This document shows positions 1-6,986 of a DNA stretch of 8,852 bases, one piece after another; the first letter of the stretch is position 1; each line of letters starts with the position of its first letter. The notes under the pieces are model-generated. The model did not search any database. It was not told the DNA's origin and saw nothing but the letters and a program-made list of their open reading frames with translations. Position numbers and translations under genes: made by a program. The stretch comes from an uncultured Faecalibacterium sp. (GTDB lineage: Bacteria > Bacillota > Clostridia > Oscillospirales > Ruminococcaceae), in contig CALDLZ010000437.1 in the NCBI GenBank assembly GCA_937915335.1, positions 1 to 8,852 of the forward strand, given 5' to 3'.

Positions 1-435
<435 letters not shown>

Positions 436-486
436 TTACTCTTTCCTGTTTTTATTTGCAAATAGGTTTCTATGGAAAACTGATCA

Positions 487-558
487 AACCCCTCAGGCGC
501 TTCGCGCCAGCTCCCCTAATAGGGGCGGTGGCAATGCGTTAGCATTGACGGTGGGGTT
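487..558. repeat. Cloverleaf-like intergenic repeat (copy A) between ilvN and ilvC
   Basis: A 72-base segment that folds on either strand. The closing stem aacccc (487-492) pairs with ggggtt (553-558). Inside are three perfect hairpins: ggcgc/gcgcc (496-500 with 504-508, 3-base loop), cccct/agggg (513-517 with 521-525, 3-base loop) and caatgc/gcattg (532-537 with 542-547, 4-base loop). The first 31 bases match a segment at 3035-3065 on the other strand at 29 of 31 positions, so it is a dispersed repeat and not merely a local hairpin. It sits inside the ilvBNC transcript, with its edge two bases beyond the ilvN stop codon. No coding capacity or transposase is seen. It may act as an RNA stability or partial-termination element, or simply be a small non-autonomous mobile repeat; the role is inference. 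Confidence 0.75.
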
Positions 559-560
559 CA

Positions 561-1124
561 TTACTGCGGGCAGTGGGTGCCGGGCAGGGGCAGCTGGGCG
601 CTGCGCACTTCCTGCGGGGGCTTCTGCATGTGCTGGTGCATCCCGCCGCGCTCCAACGCGGTAACGCCGGTGCGGCACAGCTCCAGAATGGTGTAGTCCG
701 CCAGGATCTTGAGGAAGGCATCCACCTTCTCGGGACGGCCGGTCAACTCGAACACCATGCTGTCGGGGGAAAGGTCGATGATCTTTGCCTTGTAAATGCT
801 GGCGATCTCCCGCAGCTCACTGCGGTTGTGGACATCTGCGGCTACCTTCAGTAGCAGCAGCTCCCGTTCCAGCGAATTATCGTGGTCCAGCACGAACACC
901 TGCCGGGTCACCTCCAGACGCTCGGTCTGAAGGATCAGCTGGCTCAACGCCTTTTCGTCGCTGGTGATGGTCACGGTGATGCGGCTGACCGCCGGGTCGT
1001 TGGTGGCGGACACCGTCAGGCTGTCGATGTTGAAGCCGCGGCGGCAGAACAGGTTGGACACCCGGGCCAGAACACCGCTCTGGTTGTCCACCAGCAGACT
1101 GATGACTCTGCGTTTGGATTCCAT
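561..1124 (-). CDS. ilvN: Acetolactate synthase small (regulatory) subunit
   Basis: Regulatory subunit of acetohydroxyacid synthase; binds IlvB, raises its activity and confers feedback control by branched-chain amino acids. The 187-residue product has an N-terminal ACT domain (about 5-75) with the effector-site stretch VDNQSGVLARVSNLFCRRG followed by NIDSLTV, then the small-subunit C-terminal domain running to RTGVTALERG. About 25 residues follow that point (MHQHMQKPPQEVRSAQLPLP and a short end), making the protein longer than the usual 160-175 residues; this Pro/Gln-rich tail is probably unstructured. The ATG at 1124-1122 is preceded by AAGGAGGA, which overlaps the ilvB stop codon; the gap to ilvB is 14 bases, so the two subunits are co-transcribed and probably translationally coupled. 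The stop codon lies two bases from the folded repeat. The symbol ilvH would be equally valid. Confidence 0.95.
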   Translation of the reverse strand: MESKRRVISLLVDNQSGVLARVSNLFCRRGFNIDSLTVSATNDPAVSRITVTITSDEKALSQLILQTERLEVTRQVFVLDHDNSLERELLLLKVAADVHNRSELREIASIYKAKIIDLSPDSMVFELTGRPEKVDAFLKILADYTILELCRTGVTALERGGMHQHMQKPPQEVRSAQLPLPGTHCPQ

Positions 1125-1138
1125 GGGGCTTGTCCTCC

Positions 1139-2803
1139 TTATTCCATGATGATATCGTTGATGTCGCCGCCGCCGGGGATCATGGGCAAGACCTTTTCAT
1201 CCTTGTCGATGATGCACTCGATCCAGGTGGGGCCCTTCTGCTTGAGGGCATCGGCAAACGCGGCCTGGAACTCGGGGAGGTTTTTGCAGCGGTAGCCCTT
1301 CAGGCCAAAGCCCTCAGCCAGCTTGACGAAGTCGGTGCGGCGGTGGGGGTCGGTCTGGGAGTAGCGCTTTTCGTAGAAAGCGGTCTGCCACTGGCGAACC
1401 ATGCCCAGCACGGAATTATTGAAGATGACCGTGATGATAGGCAGCTCGTAGCTGACAGCGGTGCAGGCTTCGTTGAGGTTCATGTGGAAGGAGCCGTCAC
1501 CGGTGAACATTACCACCCGCTGGTCCCGGCCCAGCGCCATCTGCGCGCCGATGGCCGCGCCATAGCCAAAGCCCATGGTGCCCAGACCGCCGCTGGTGAT
1601 AAAGCCGCGGCTCTTGGTGTGACGGATATACTGGGCCGCCCACATCTGATGCTGACCCACGTCGGTGACATACACGGCCTCGGGGCCGCACTGGCTGCAC
1701 ACCTCGCCGATGACCTGATGGGGCATCAGGCGGGTGGGGTCAGACACAGGGTGGTAATCCTGTGCCTGCCACTCATGGATCATCTTCATCCAGTCGGGGT
1801 GCTTCTTTTCCTCAATGAGAGGCAGCATCCCGCGCAGGACGTAAGCGGCATCGCCCACGATGGAAAGGTCAACATCCACATTCTTGCCCAGCTCGCTGGC
1901 ATCGATGTCGATCTGGATGATGGTCGCGTTCTTGGCGAAGGTCTTGGGATTCAGGGCCACACGGTCAGAGAAGCGGGTGCCCAGTGCGATCAGCACATCG
2001 CAGTCCGCTACCGCCCGGTTGGAGGTGTAGCAGCCATGCATCCCGATCATGCCGATATTCATCGGGTCGCCGTAGGGCACAACGCCTGCGGCCATCAGGG
2101 TATAGGTGGCGGGGATCTCTGCCTTGTGGATGAGGTCACGCAGGGGCTGGCAGGAAGCGGCACTCCGCACGCCGCCGCCGAAGTAGACCAGCGGGCGCTT
2201 GGCCGCGTTGATGATCTCGGCTGCCCACTTGACCTGCTGCTCATCGTAGGTGGTCACGGTGCGGATCTTTTCCGGCTGCTTGGGGGTGAACTCGCAGACA
2301 GCGGCGGTGACATCCTTGGGGATATCCACCAGCACCGGGCCTTTGCGGCCGCTCTGTGCAATGCGGAAGGCCGCACGCATGGTGTCGGCCAGGTCTTCCA
2401 CCCGGCGTACCGTGAAATTATGTTTGGTAATGGGCATCGTGATGCCCTCGATATAGGCTTCCTGGAAGCTGTCCTTGCCCAGACTCGGGGTGGCCACGTT
2501 GCCGGTAAAGGCGACCATAGGCACCGAATCCATGTAGGCGGTGGCAATACCGGTGACCAGATTGGTGGCACCCGGGCCGCTGGTAGCCAGCACCACGCCG
2601 GTTCGGCCCGTCGCACGGGCGTAGCCGTCCGCCGCATGGGATGCGCCCTGCTCGTGGGCAGTCAGCACATGGGTAATGCGGTCAGAATTCTTATACAGCT
2701 CGTCGTACAGGTTCAGCACAGCACCGCCGGGATAGCCGAAGATGGTGTCCACGCCCTGTTCGCAGAGAACTTCAACAAAAATTTGCGAACCATTTAACTG
2801 CAT
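1139..2803 (-). CDS. ilvB: Acetolactate synthase large (catalytic) subunit
   Basis: Thiamine-diphosphate enzyme that condenses two pyruvates to acetolactate (valine, leucine) or pyruvate with 2-oxobutanoate to acetohydroxybutyrate (isoleucine). The 554-residue product is full length. The N-terminal PYR domain has FGYPGGAVLNLYDEL and the catalytic Glu51 in THVLTAHEQG, then ATSGPGATNLVTGIATAYMD. A central TPP-family domain follows. The C-terminal PP domain has the ThDP/Mg motif GDGS (435-438) through to NN (462-463), the usual spacing. FNNSVLGMVRQWQ and YSQTD are typical of biosynthetic, FAD-containing acetohydroxyacid synthases and not of the catabolic AlsS type. The ATG at 2803-2801 has AGGAGC eight bases upstream. 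It is the first gene of ilvBNC, about 94 bases downstream of a near-consensus promoter. No T-box signature was recognised in the leader. Confidence 0.97.
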   Translation of the reverse strand: MQLNGSQIFVEVLCEQGVDTIFGYPGGAVLNLYDELYKNSDRITHVLTAHEQGASHAADGYARATGRTGVVLATSGPGATNLVTGIATAYMDSVPMVAFTGNVATPSLGKDSFQEAYIEGITMPITKHNFTVRRVEDLADTMRAAFRIAQSGRKGPVLVDIPKDVTAAVCEFTPKQPEKIRTVTTYDEQQVKWAAEIINAAKRPLVYFGGGVRSAASCQPLRDLIHKAEIPATYTLMAAGVVPYGDPMNIGMIGMHGCYTSNRAVADCDVLIALGTRFSDRVALNPKTFAKNATIIQIDIDASELGKNVDVDLSIVGDAAYVLRGMLPLIEEKKHPDWMKMIHEWQAQDYHPVSDPTRLMPHQVIGEVCSQCGPEAVYVTDVGQHQMWAAQYIRHTKSRGFITSGGLGTMGFGYGAAIGAQMALGRDQRVVMFTGDGSFHMNLNEACTAVSYELPIITVIFNNSVLGMVRQWQTAFYEKRYSQTDPHRRTDFVKLAEGFGLKGYRCKNLPEFQAAFADALKQKGPTWIECIIDKDEKVLPMIPGGGDINDIIME

Positions 2804-2903
2804 GGTAAGTTGCTCCTGTTCCTTTTCCTCTTACACTCTCAATATAATTTCCCTCAGACACGTCTCTTTTCATGTCGCGCATTCCAATTTGAACGTTGGG
2901 TCA

Positions 2904-2931
2904 ATTATACTATAAATCGGGCCTTTGTCAA
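2904..2931 (-). promoter_or_regulatory. Sigma-70-type promoter of ilvBNC
   Basis: On the minus strand TTGACA (2931-2926) is followed after 16 bases by TATAAT (2909-2904), both perfect consensus boxes. Predicted transcription starts near 2897, giving a leader of about 94 bases before the ilvB ATG. An inverted repeat, aatcg-a-cgatt at 2930-2940, overlaps the upstream edge of the -35 box and could be an operator; no known regulator motif was matched to it. Confidence 0.85.
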
Positions 2932-2984
2932 TCGACGATTCGTAAAGTGAATCAGGCGAAAGATGAAGATAATTAAACACACAC

Positions 2985-3013
2985 TTGCAGAGGACTTCAT
3001 CTGAGAGTATACT
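2985..3013 (+). promoter_or_regulatory. Sigma-70-type promoter of the DUF815 ATPase gene
   Basis: TTGCAG (2985-2990), a 17-base spacer and TATACT (3008-3013) precede the ATPase gene; predicted start near 3020. A perfect inverted repeat, actttt-gt-aaaagt (3011-3024), overlaps the -10 box and the start site and is a candidate operator. The promoter diverges from that of ilvB, with about 55 bases between the two -35 boxes. Confidence 0.7.
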
Positions 3014-3027
3014 TTTGTAAAAGTCTT

Positions 3028-3065
3028 CCCTGCCAGGGGAGCTGGCGCGCAGCGCCTGAGAGGTT
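3028..3065 (-). repeat. Partial copy (B) of the cloverleaf repeat, in the ATPase leader
   Basis: Read on the minus strand, 3065-3035 matches 487-517 of copy A at 29 of 31 bases. It keeps the ggcgc/gcgcc hairpin (3044-3056 on the plus strand) and a shorter ccct/aggg hairpin. The third hairpin and the closing partner strand are absent, so the copy is truncated or a variant. It lies between the predicted start of transcription and the Shine-Dalgarno site of the ATPase gene, so the mRNA leader would carry the hairpins. Confidence 0.7.
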
Positions 3066-3087
3066 CTTTCAAGAGGAGAGTTCAATA

Positions 3088-4305
3088 ATGCAACTTCGTG
3101 AATGGAATGCCCGGCTTCACGGGCTTGTGATTTTCCGTGCCATGCTGAGGGACCCTGTGGTGGCAAAGCTGGTGGAGCTGACCGACCAGCTGGACCCCGC
3201 CGTCCCCGACCTGAGCCCGGTGTGCGGTGCTGTTGCTGCCTTTGAAGCCGCCCTGTTCGAGCACACCACCAACCTGGGCGATTACCTTTCCAACGCCGTG
3301 CTGGAAACCGAGACTGTCTGCGTGCGGCAGGCCGCCGCCGGGCAGCTCTCGCCGGTGATGGAAGCCGCCCTGAACAGCGAGCTGGCCTTTTTGCAGCAGC
3401 TCTGCGGTCTGTCTCTGGACAAGCTGCTGGAAGCCGCCGGTTTCTCCGCCGAACAGGCCCGGGAGCTGGCTTTCCTGCCCCGGTGGGAGGTAAAACAGCT
3501 CGACCTGACCACTGCTTACAGCCAGCGGATGCGGGAAGCCGGGAAAAAGGGTTACGGCATGTTCGCCAAGCACCATGTATTCACCGTGGAAAACGGCCAG
3601 CTGGTGCCCGTGAAATATCCAGACCCCCAGAAGCTCAGCGAACTGCCCGGCTACGAGAAGGAGCGGGAAAAGGTCATCGCTAACACCCGCGCCCTGCTGG
3701 CCGGCTCCCCTGCCAACAATGTTCTACTCTACGGTGATGCCGGCACTGGCAAATCCAGCACCGTCAAGGCCATTGCCAATGAGTATGCCGCCGACGGCCT
3801 GCGGCTGGTGGAGGTCAAAAAGAACCAGCTCTATCAGATCCCCGACCTGATGGACAAGCTGGCGGCGAACCCGCTCAAGTTCATCCTCTTCATCGATGAC
3901 CTGAGCTTCTCTTCCAACGATGACAATTTCGCCGCCCTGAAGGCCATCCTTGAGGGCAGCGTGGGCGGCCGGGCCCGGAACATTGCGGTCTATGCCACCT
4001 CCAACCGCCGCCACCTCATCAAGGAGACCCTGACTGACCGCACCGGTGATGATATCCACGAAGCCGATACCCGGCAGGAGCTGATGAGCCTTTCCGCCCG
4101 GTTCGGCCTGACCGTCACCTTCCAGCGGCCCGAAAAGGCCCGCTTTGCCGCCATTCTGGAGGAACTGGCCAAGCAGCATCATATCCAGATGCCCATGGAA
4201 GAGCTGCTGGTCAAGGCCGAGTCCTTCGCCATCCGCGCCGGCGGCCGCAGCCCCCGGGTGGCCAAGCAGTTCATCGAGCAGTGCGAGAGCGGCGTGCAGA
4301 AATAA
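3088..4305 (+). CDS. AAA+ ATPase of the DUF815 family
   Basis: A 405-residue cytoplasmic ATP-binding protein. Residues 1-190 are a mostly helical region without a motif I recognise. The AAA+ core follows, with Walker A GDAGTGKSS (216-224), Walker B FILFIDD (265-271) and a sensor-1-like Asn306 in YATSNRRHLI. The stretch VYATSNRRHLIKET and the overall architecture are characteristic of the DUF815 family, annotated as ATP-binding proteins of unknown role; the biological substrate is not known to me. The start is set by GAGGAGAG seven bases before the ATG at 3088. It is monocistronic: divergent from ilvB, and convergent with the next gene across a strong hairpin. Nothing in the sequence ties it to branched-chain amino acid synthesis; adjacency is probably incidental. 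Confidence 0.88.
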   Translation: MQLREWNARLHGLVIFRAMLRDPVVAKLVELTDQLDPAVPDLSPVCGAVAAFEAALFEHTTNLGDYLSNAVLETETVCVRQAAAGQLSPVMEAALNSELAFLQQLCGLSLDKLLEAAGFSAEQARELAFLPRWEVKQLDLTTAYSQRMREAGKKGYGMFAKHHVFTVENGQLVPVKYPDPQKLSELPGYEKEREKVIANTRALLAGSPANNVLLYGDAGTGKSSTVKAIANEYAADGLRLVEVKKNQLYQIPDLMDKLAANPLKFILFIDDLSFSSNDDNFAALKAILEGSVGGRARNIAVYATSNRRHLIKETLTDRTGDDIHEADTRQELMSLSARFGLTVTFQRPEKARFAAILEELAKQHHIQMPMEELLVKAESFAIRAGGRSPRVAKQFIEQCESGVQK

Positions 4306-4320
4306 TACCATCCACTGCAA

Positions 4321-4358
4321 CAAAGGGGAGTCTGACACACCTGTCAGGCTCCCCTTTG
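4321..4358. terminator. Hairpin terminator between convergent genes
   Basis: A 16-base-pair stem with one G-U pair: caaaggggagtctgac (4321-4336) with gtcaggctcccctttg (4343-4358), 6-base loop. It starts 16 bases after the ATPase stop codon and 40 bases beyond the stop of the convergent AraC-family gene, so it probably serves both. Its A/T-rich base supplies a short U run (ttt) on either strand, but no long U tract follows, so efficiency is uncertain. Its right arm shares aggctccccttt with the minus strand of the hairpin at 6919-6942. Confidence 0.75.
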
Positions 4359-4397
4359 TCTTATGATGAAGTTGTGGATGGCTTTCTTGTACCCTTA

Positions 4398-5351
4398 TTA
4401 TATTTTTCCGGGCACTGGCATACTATCGCATTCATGCCATCCTTTCTCAAGATCCTGCCATTTCAGCCGGTATGCCGTGGGTGTGCAGCCAAATTCCTGT
4501 CGGAATTGTGCCCCGAAGTAGCTGCTGCTGCCCAAGCCGCACTGCTGAGCGATCGCCGTCATGGAAAGTTCCGTCTCCATTAAAAGCTTACAGGCCATCT
4601 GCAGGCGGGTACTGCGGATATACTCTCCCGGCGTGGTATGCAGGCAGCCTTGGAAGAGCCGATAGCACGCCCGCTCACTGCAAAACGCTGCCGCCGCCAG
4701 CTCTTCCACCGTCAGCTTTTCAGCCAGATGGGTATGGATATAAAGCATCATCGGCTTGATCCTGGCACTGGCATCCCGTTCCAGCTCGGGTGCCGCCTGT
4801 TCGGGCCGCACCTGTTGTATCAGCCGCTCCCAGACAGCGCAAAGCAGCGCCTGCAATTGCAGCTCATACCCGAACGCGGTTTCATCCAATGCAAAGCTTT
4901 TTCGCAGCAGTTCCAGCGTCTCAGCCTGTGCCGGTTCCTCCTGCGAAAGCGCGATCAATTCCAGTCCCGGAGCCTGAAGCAGCGGGGCCACAAACTTCTG
5001 TTCCACGATCCCTCCCGGAATCCCCGCCACCAGTTCCGGCTCAAACAGATGGACATACTGGACGCACTCCCCTGCCTGTGCAAGAGCCTGTGTCTGGTGT
5101 AGGACATTGCTGTTGACCATCCCGCCCGACCCGGCGCGAAACAGCCGCTGTCCACCGGGTGTGTGATACACCAGAGCGCCGCTTTTGACATAAAACAGCT
5201 CCACGCTTTTGTGCCAATGCCACGGGGCTGTCTGCCTGGGGTAGCGGCTCAACATGGAGCAGCTGGCCAAGTGTGGGAACCGCGGCACAAAACCCGGGAG
5301 TCGTTCCTCCTGGCTGCCCGGGTAAAGTTCCACAGATGATACCTGCCGCAT
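4398..5351 (-). CDS. AraC-family transcriptional regulator with N-terminal cupin sensor
   Basis: A 317-residue DNA-binding regulator. The N-terminal AraC-type cupin domain (about 35-110) shows the His-rich strand APWHWHKSVELFYVKSG (His45, His47, Glu51) and then SNVLHQTQ; a linker follows to about 195. The C-terminal double helix-turn-helix (about 198-300) has LTVEELAAAAFCSERACYRL as the first HTH and LSMTAIAQQCGLGSSSYFGA then FRQEFGCTPTAYR as the second. The ligand cannot be read from sequence; cupin AraC proteins usually sense a small molecule such as a sugar or metabolite. The chosen ATG (5351-5349) lies one base after the stop codon of the threonine ammonia-lyase gene and has no clear Shine-Dalgarno site, so translation is probably by re-initiation. 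An internal ATG at residue 33 would cut into the sensor domain and is less likely. Co-transcription suggests, but does not prove, a role in threonine or 2-oxobutanoate metabolism. Confidence 0.9.
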   Translation of the reverse strand: MRQVSSVELYPGSQEERLPGFVPRFPHLASCSMLSRYPRQTAPWHWHKSVELFYVKSGALVYHTPGGQRLFRAGSGGMVNSNVLHQTQALAQAGECVQYVHLFEPELVAGIPGGIVEQKFVAPLLQAPGLELIALSQEEPAQAETLELLRKSFALDETAFGYELQLQALLCAVWERLIQQVRPEQAAPELERDASARIKPMMLYIHTHLAEKLTVEELAAAAFCSERACYRLFQGCLHTTPGEYIRSTRLQMACKLLMETELSMTAIAQQCGLGSSSYFGAQFRQEFGCTPTAYRLKWQDLEKGWHECDSMPVPGKI

Positions 5352-5352
5352 G

Positions 5353-6558
5353 TTATACGCGCTCTGCTACCAGCTGGAAGCCCTCTTTGGTGAGCTCCTG
5401 CCGGATCTGCTCGATCTGGGCATGGTCACGGGTCTCCAGTGCCAGTTTAAGGAAGCAGCTGGAGATGGGCATGTTGGGGTCGGAACCGTCATGCAGGACG
5501 GAAACCACATTGCTGCCGCAGCGGGAGACGACAGCGGCCACTTTTTCCAGCTGGCCGGGCTTGTCCTCCAGTGCGATGGTCAGGTTTGCCTTGCGGCCGC
5601 TCATCACCAGACCACGGGTGATGACACGGTTGAGGATATTCACGTCAATGTTGCCGCCGGACACCAGGCAGACCACCTTTTTGCCCTCAATGGGCAGCTT
5701 GTGGAAGAGGGCCGCCGCCACAGGCACCGCACCGGCCCCCTCAGCCACCAGCTTCTGGTTTTCCATCAGGGAGAGAATGGCGGCAGCGGTCTCGTCCTCG
5801 GTGACAGTCACGATGTCATCCACATACTGCTCGCAGAGCTGGTAGGTCAGCTCGCCAGGGGTCTTGACCTGAATGCCGTCCGCAAAAGTGGCGGCGTTTT
5901 TCAGGGTCTGGTACTTGTGCTCGTGCAGACTGCGGTACATGCTGGGGGCACCCTCGGCCTGCACACCGTAGACCTTGACCTCGGGGCGCAGGCTTTTGAT
6001 GGCAAACGCCACGCCGGAGATCAGTCCGCCGCCGCCCACGGGCACGATGACCGCATCCAGATCGGGCAGCTGGTCGAGGATCTCCAGGCCAATGGTGCCC
6101 TGGCCCGCGATGACCTGCTCATCGTCGTAGGGGTGAATGAAAGTCATGCCGGTCTCTTCCTGCAGCTCCACAGCCTTGTCGTGGGCATCATCGTAGGTGC
6201 CGGGCACCAGGCAGACCTCCGCGCCCAGGCTCTTGGTGTTCTCCACCTTCATAATGGGGGCACCATCCGGCATACAGACGATGCTCTTGATGCCCCGGCG
6301 GGTAGCGGCCAGTGCCACACCCTGGGCATGGTTGCCGGCAGAGCAGGCGATGACGCCCTTCTCGCTCTCCTCCTTGGAGAGCTGGCTGATCTTATAGTAA
6401 GCACCGCGCACCTTGAAGCTGCCAGTCACCTGCAGGTTCTCGGTCTTGAGGTAGATATGGCAGTCCTTGGAGAGCTTGGGTGCCTCGATCAGGTCAGTCT
6501 TGCGGGCGACATCCTTGAGCACAAAGGCGGCGTGGTAGATCTTATCCAAAGTCAACAT
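5353..6558 (-). CDS. ilvA: Threonine ammonia-lyase (threonine dehydratase) with C-terminal ACT domain
   Basis: Pyridoxal-phosphate enzyme of fold type II that deaminates L-threonine to 2-oxobutanoate and ammonia. The PLP Schiff-base lysine is Lys49 in TGSFKVRGAYYK; SAGNHAQG (73-80) contacts the substrate, the phosphate-binding loop is VGGGGLISG (174-182), and LVSGGNID is at 298-305. A single ACT domain occupies about 325-401 (IALEDKPGQLEKVAAVVSRC). The 401-residue length and single ACT domain match the Gram-positive ~400-residue form, intermediate between short catabolic TdcB and the two-ACT-like-domain IlvA of enterobacteria; the symbol could equally be tdcB. The start ATG (6558-6556) has AGGAA eight bases upstream and a consensus promoter. 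In this context it most likely feeds 2-oxobutanoate to IlvBN for isoleucine; a fermentative threonine role is the alternative. Followed directly by the AraC-family gene. Confidence 0.94.
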   Translation of the reverse strand: MLTLDKIYHAAFVLKDVARKTDLIEAPKLSKDCHIYLKTENLQVTGSFKVRGAYYKISQLSKEESEKGVIACSAGNHAQGVALAATRRGIKSIVCMPDGAPIMKVENTKSLGAEVCLVPGTYDDAHDKAVELQEETGMTFIHPYDDEQVIAGQGTIGLEILDQLPDLDAVIVPVGGGGLISGVAFAIKSLRPEVKVYGVQAEGAPSMYRSLHEHKYQTLKNAATFADGIQVKTPGELTYQLCEQYVDDIVTVTEDETAAAILSLMENQKLVAEGAGAVPVAAALFHKLPIEGKKVVCLVSGGNIDVNILNRVITRGLVMSGRKANLTIALEDKPGQLEKVAAVVSRCGSNVVSVLHDGSDPNMPISSCFLKLALETRDHAQIEQIRQELTKEGFQLVAERV

Positions 6559-6611
6559 GACAATTCTTCCTATCCTTTTATCCTTATTTTCTGAACGTGA
6601 ATGTGCTTTCC

Positions 6612-6640
6612 AGTATAAATTAGCAAAAGTATTTTGTCAA
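6612..6640 (-). promoter_or_regulatory. Sigma-70-type promoter of threonine ammonia-lyase and AraC-family genes
   Basis: On the minus strand TTGACA (6640-6635) is separated by 17 bases from TATACT (6617-6612). Transcription would start near 6605, giving a leader of about 47 bases. The sequence tgaacgt occurs on the plus strand at 6592-6598 and 6642-6648, on either side of the promoter; this could be a paired regulator site, but the motif is too short to claim. Confidence 0.85.
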
Positions 6641-6703
6641 ATGAACGTATTTCAACATTGCGCTTGCTGGGGTGACTGCCAATGGTTACATCAAAGTAAC
6701 TAA

Positions 6704-6920
6704 GCTACAAAAAAGTGCATACTTTACAAAAGGAAAAAGCTTGGGTATCATAATCTTGCCGAAAGCGAGATTTCCGTTTCCAGTCCCGAGTACGCCTGGA
6801 TTCGTCTGCACGGCAAGGCAGTGTTTGAGAACAACATGGCTGCAAAAGAAATGTGCATCGCCAACCCCATCGTCAAGAGCCAGTACGGCGAGGCCACGAA
6901 TCCCATTTTCGAGGTGTTCC
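6704..6920 (+). pseudogene. Remnant of a pyridoxamine 5'-phosphate oxidase-like (FMN split-barrel) gene
   Basis: The plus-strand frame through 6761-6920 reads ESEISVSSPEYAWIRLHGKA, then VFENNMAAKEMCIANPIVK and a short stretch ending in PIFEVF. These are characteristic central-to-late blocks of small PPOX-like flavin-binding proteins (WIRL.GKAVF, then NPIVK, then FEVF). The N-terminal half is missing: the frame upstream is A/T-rich, only weakly similar to a PPOX protein and stops at 6701-6703. The last segment after FEVF, normally about 15-25 residues, is replaced by a G+C-rich hairpin. No start codon with a ribosome site fits. It is best read as a decayed gene fragment; the adjacent frame at 6672-6986 is open only by chance. 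Confidence 0.7.
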
Positions 6921-6942
6921 CCCAAAAGGGGAGCCTTTGGCA
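6919..6942 (+). repeat. Short repeat-like hairpin (C) at the end of the PPOX remnant
   Basis: The segment cccccaaaaggggagcctttggca has a small cccc/gggg hairpin and on the minus strand reads ggctcccctttt, resembling the agctcccct core of copies A and B and the arm of the 4321-4358 hairpin. It begins where PPOX homology stops. Membership of the same repeat family is plausible but rests on short similarity. Confidence 0.4.
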
Positions 6943-6964
6943 TTTTATCAAAAAGTTATATAAT
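6937..6964 (+). promoter_or_regulatory. Sigma-70-type promoter of the macrodomain-sirtuin operon
   Basis: TTGGCA (6937-6942), one mismatch from consensus, then a 16-base A/T-rich spacer and a perfect TATAAT (6959-6964). Transcription should start near 6971, only about 16 bases before the macrodomain ATG, so the leader is little more than the Shine-Dalgarno site GGAGGTG (6974-6980). The -35 box is the terminal part of the repeat-like segment C. Confidence 0.8.
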
Positions 6965-6986
6965 GATAAAGTCGGAGGTGATATCC

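Noticed and set aside
1130..2797. 555-codon open frame on the plus strand opposite ilvB
   Set aside because: It mirrors ilvB almost exactly, its product has no recognisable family motif, and the opposite strand encodes an unmistakable acetolactate synthase. Long antisense frames are expected in G+C-rich genes.
2772..2873. Possible 33-residue leader peptide upstream of ilvB (attenuator)
   Set aside because: The small frame starts at an ATG without a ribosome site, is not enriched in Leu, Val or Ile codons, and no terminator/antiterminator pair was seen.
2804..2900. T-box riboswitch in the ilvB leader
   Set aside because: The predicted leader is only about 94 bases and no conserved T-box sequence (AGGGTGG-like) was found.
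5350..6594. 414-codon open frame on the plus strand opposite threonine ammonia-lyase
   Set aside because: Shadow of a well-supported gene; low-complexity His/Gly/Leu-rich product with no motif.
6672..6986. N-terminal extension of the macrodomain protein (375-residue version)
   Set aside because: The extension is translated out of frame through the PPOX remnant, has no homology, and lies upstream of a strong promoter and a clear Shine-Dalgarno site for the ATG at 6987.
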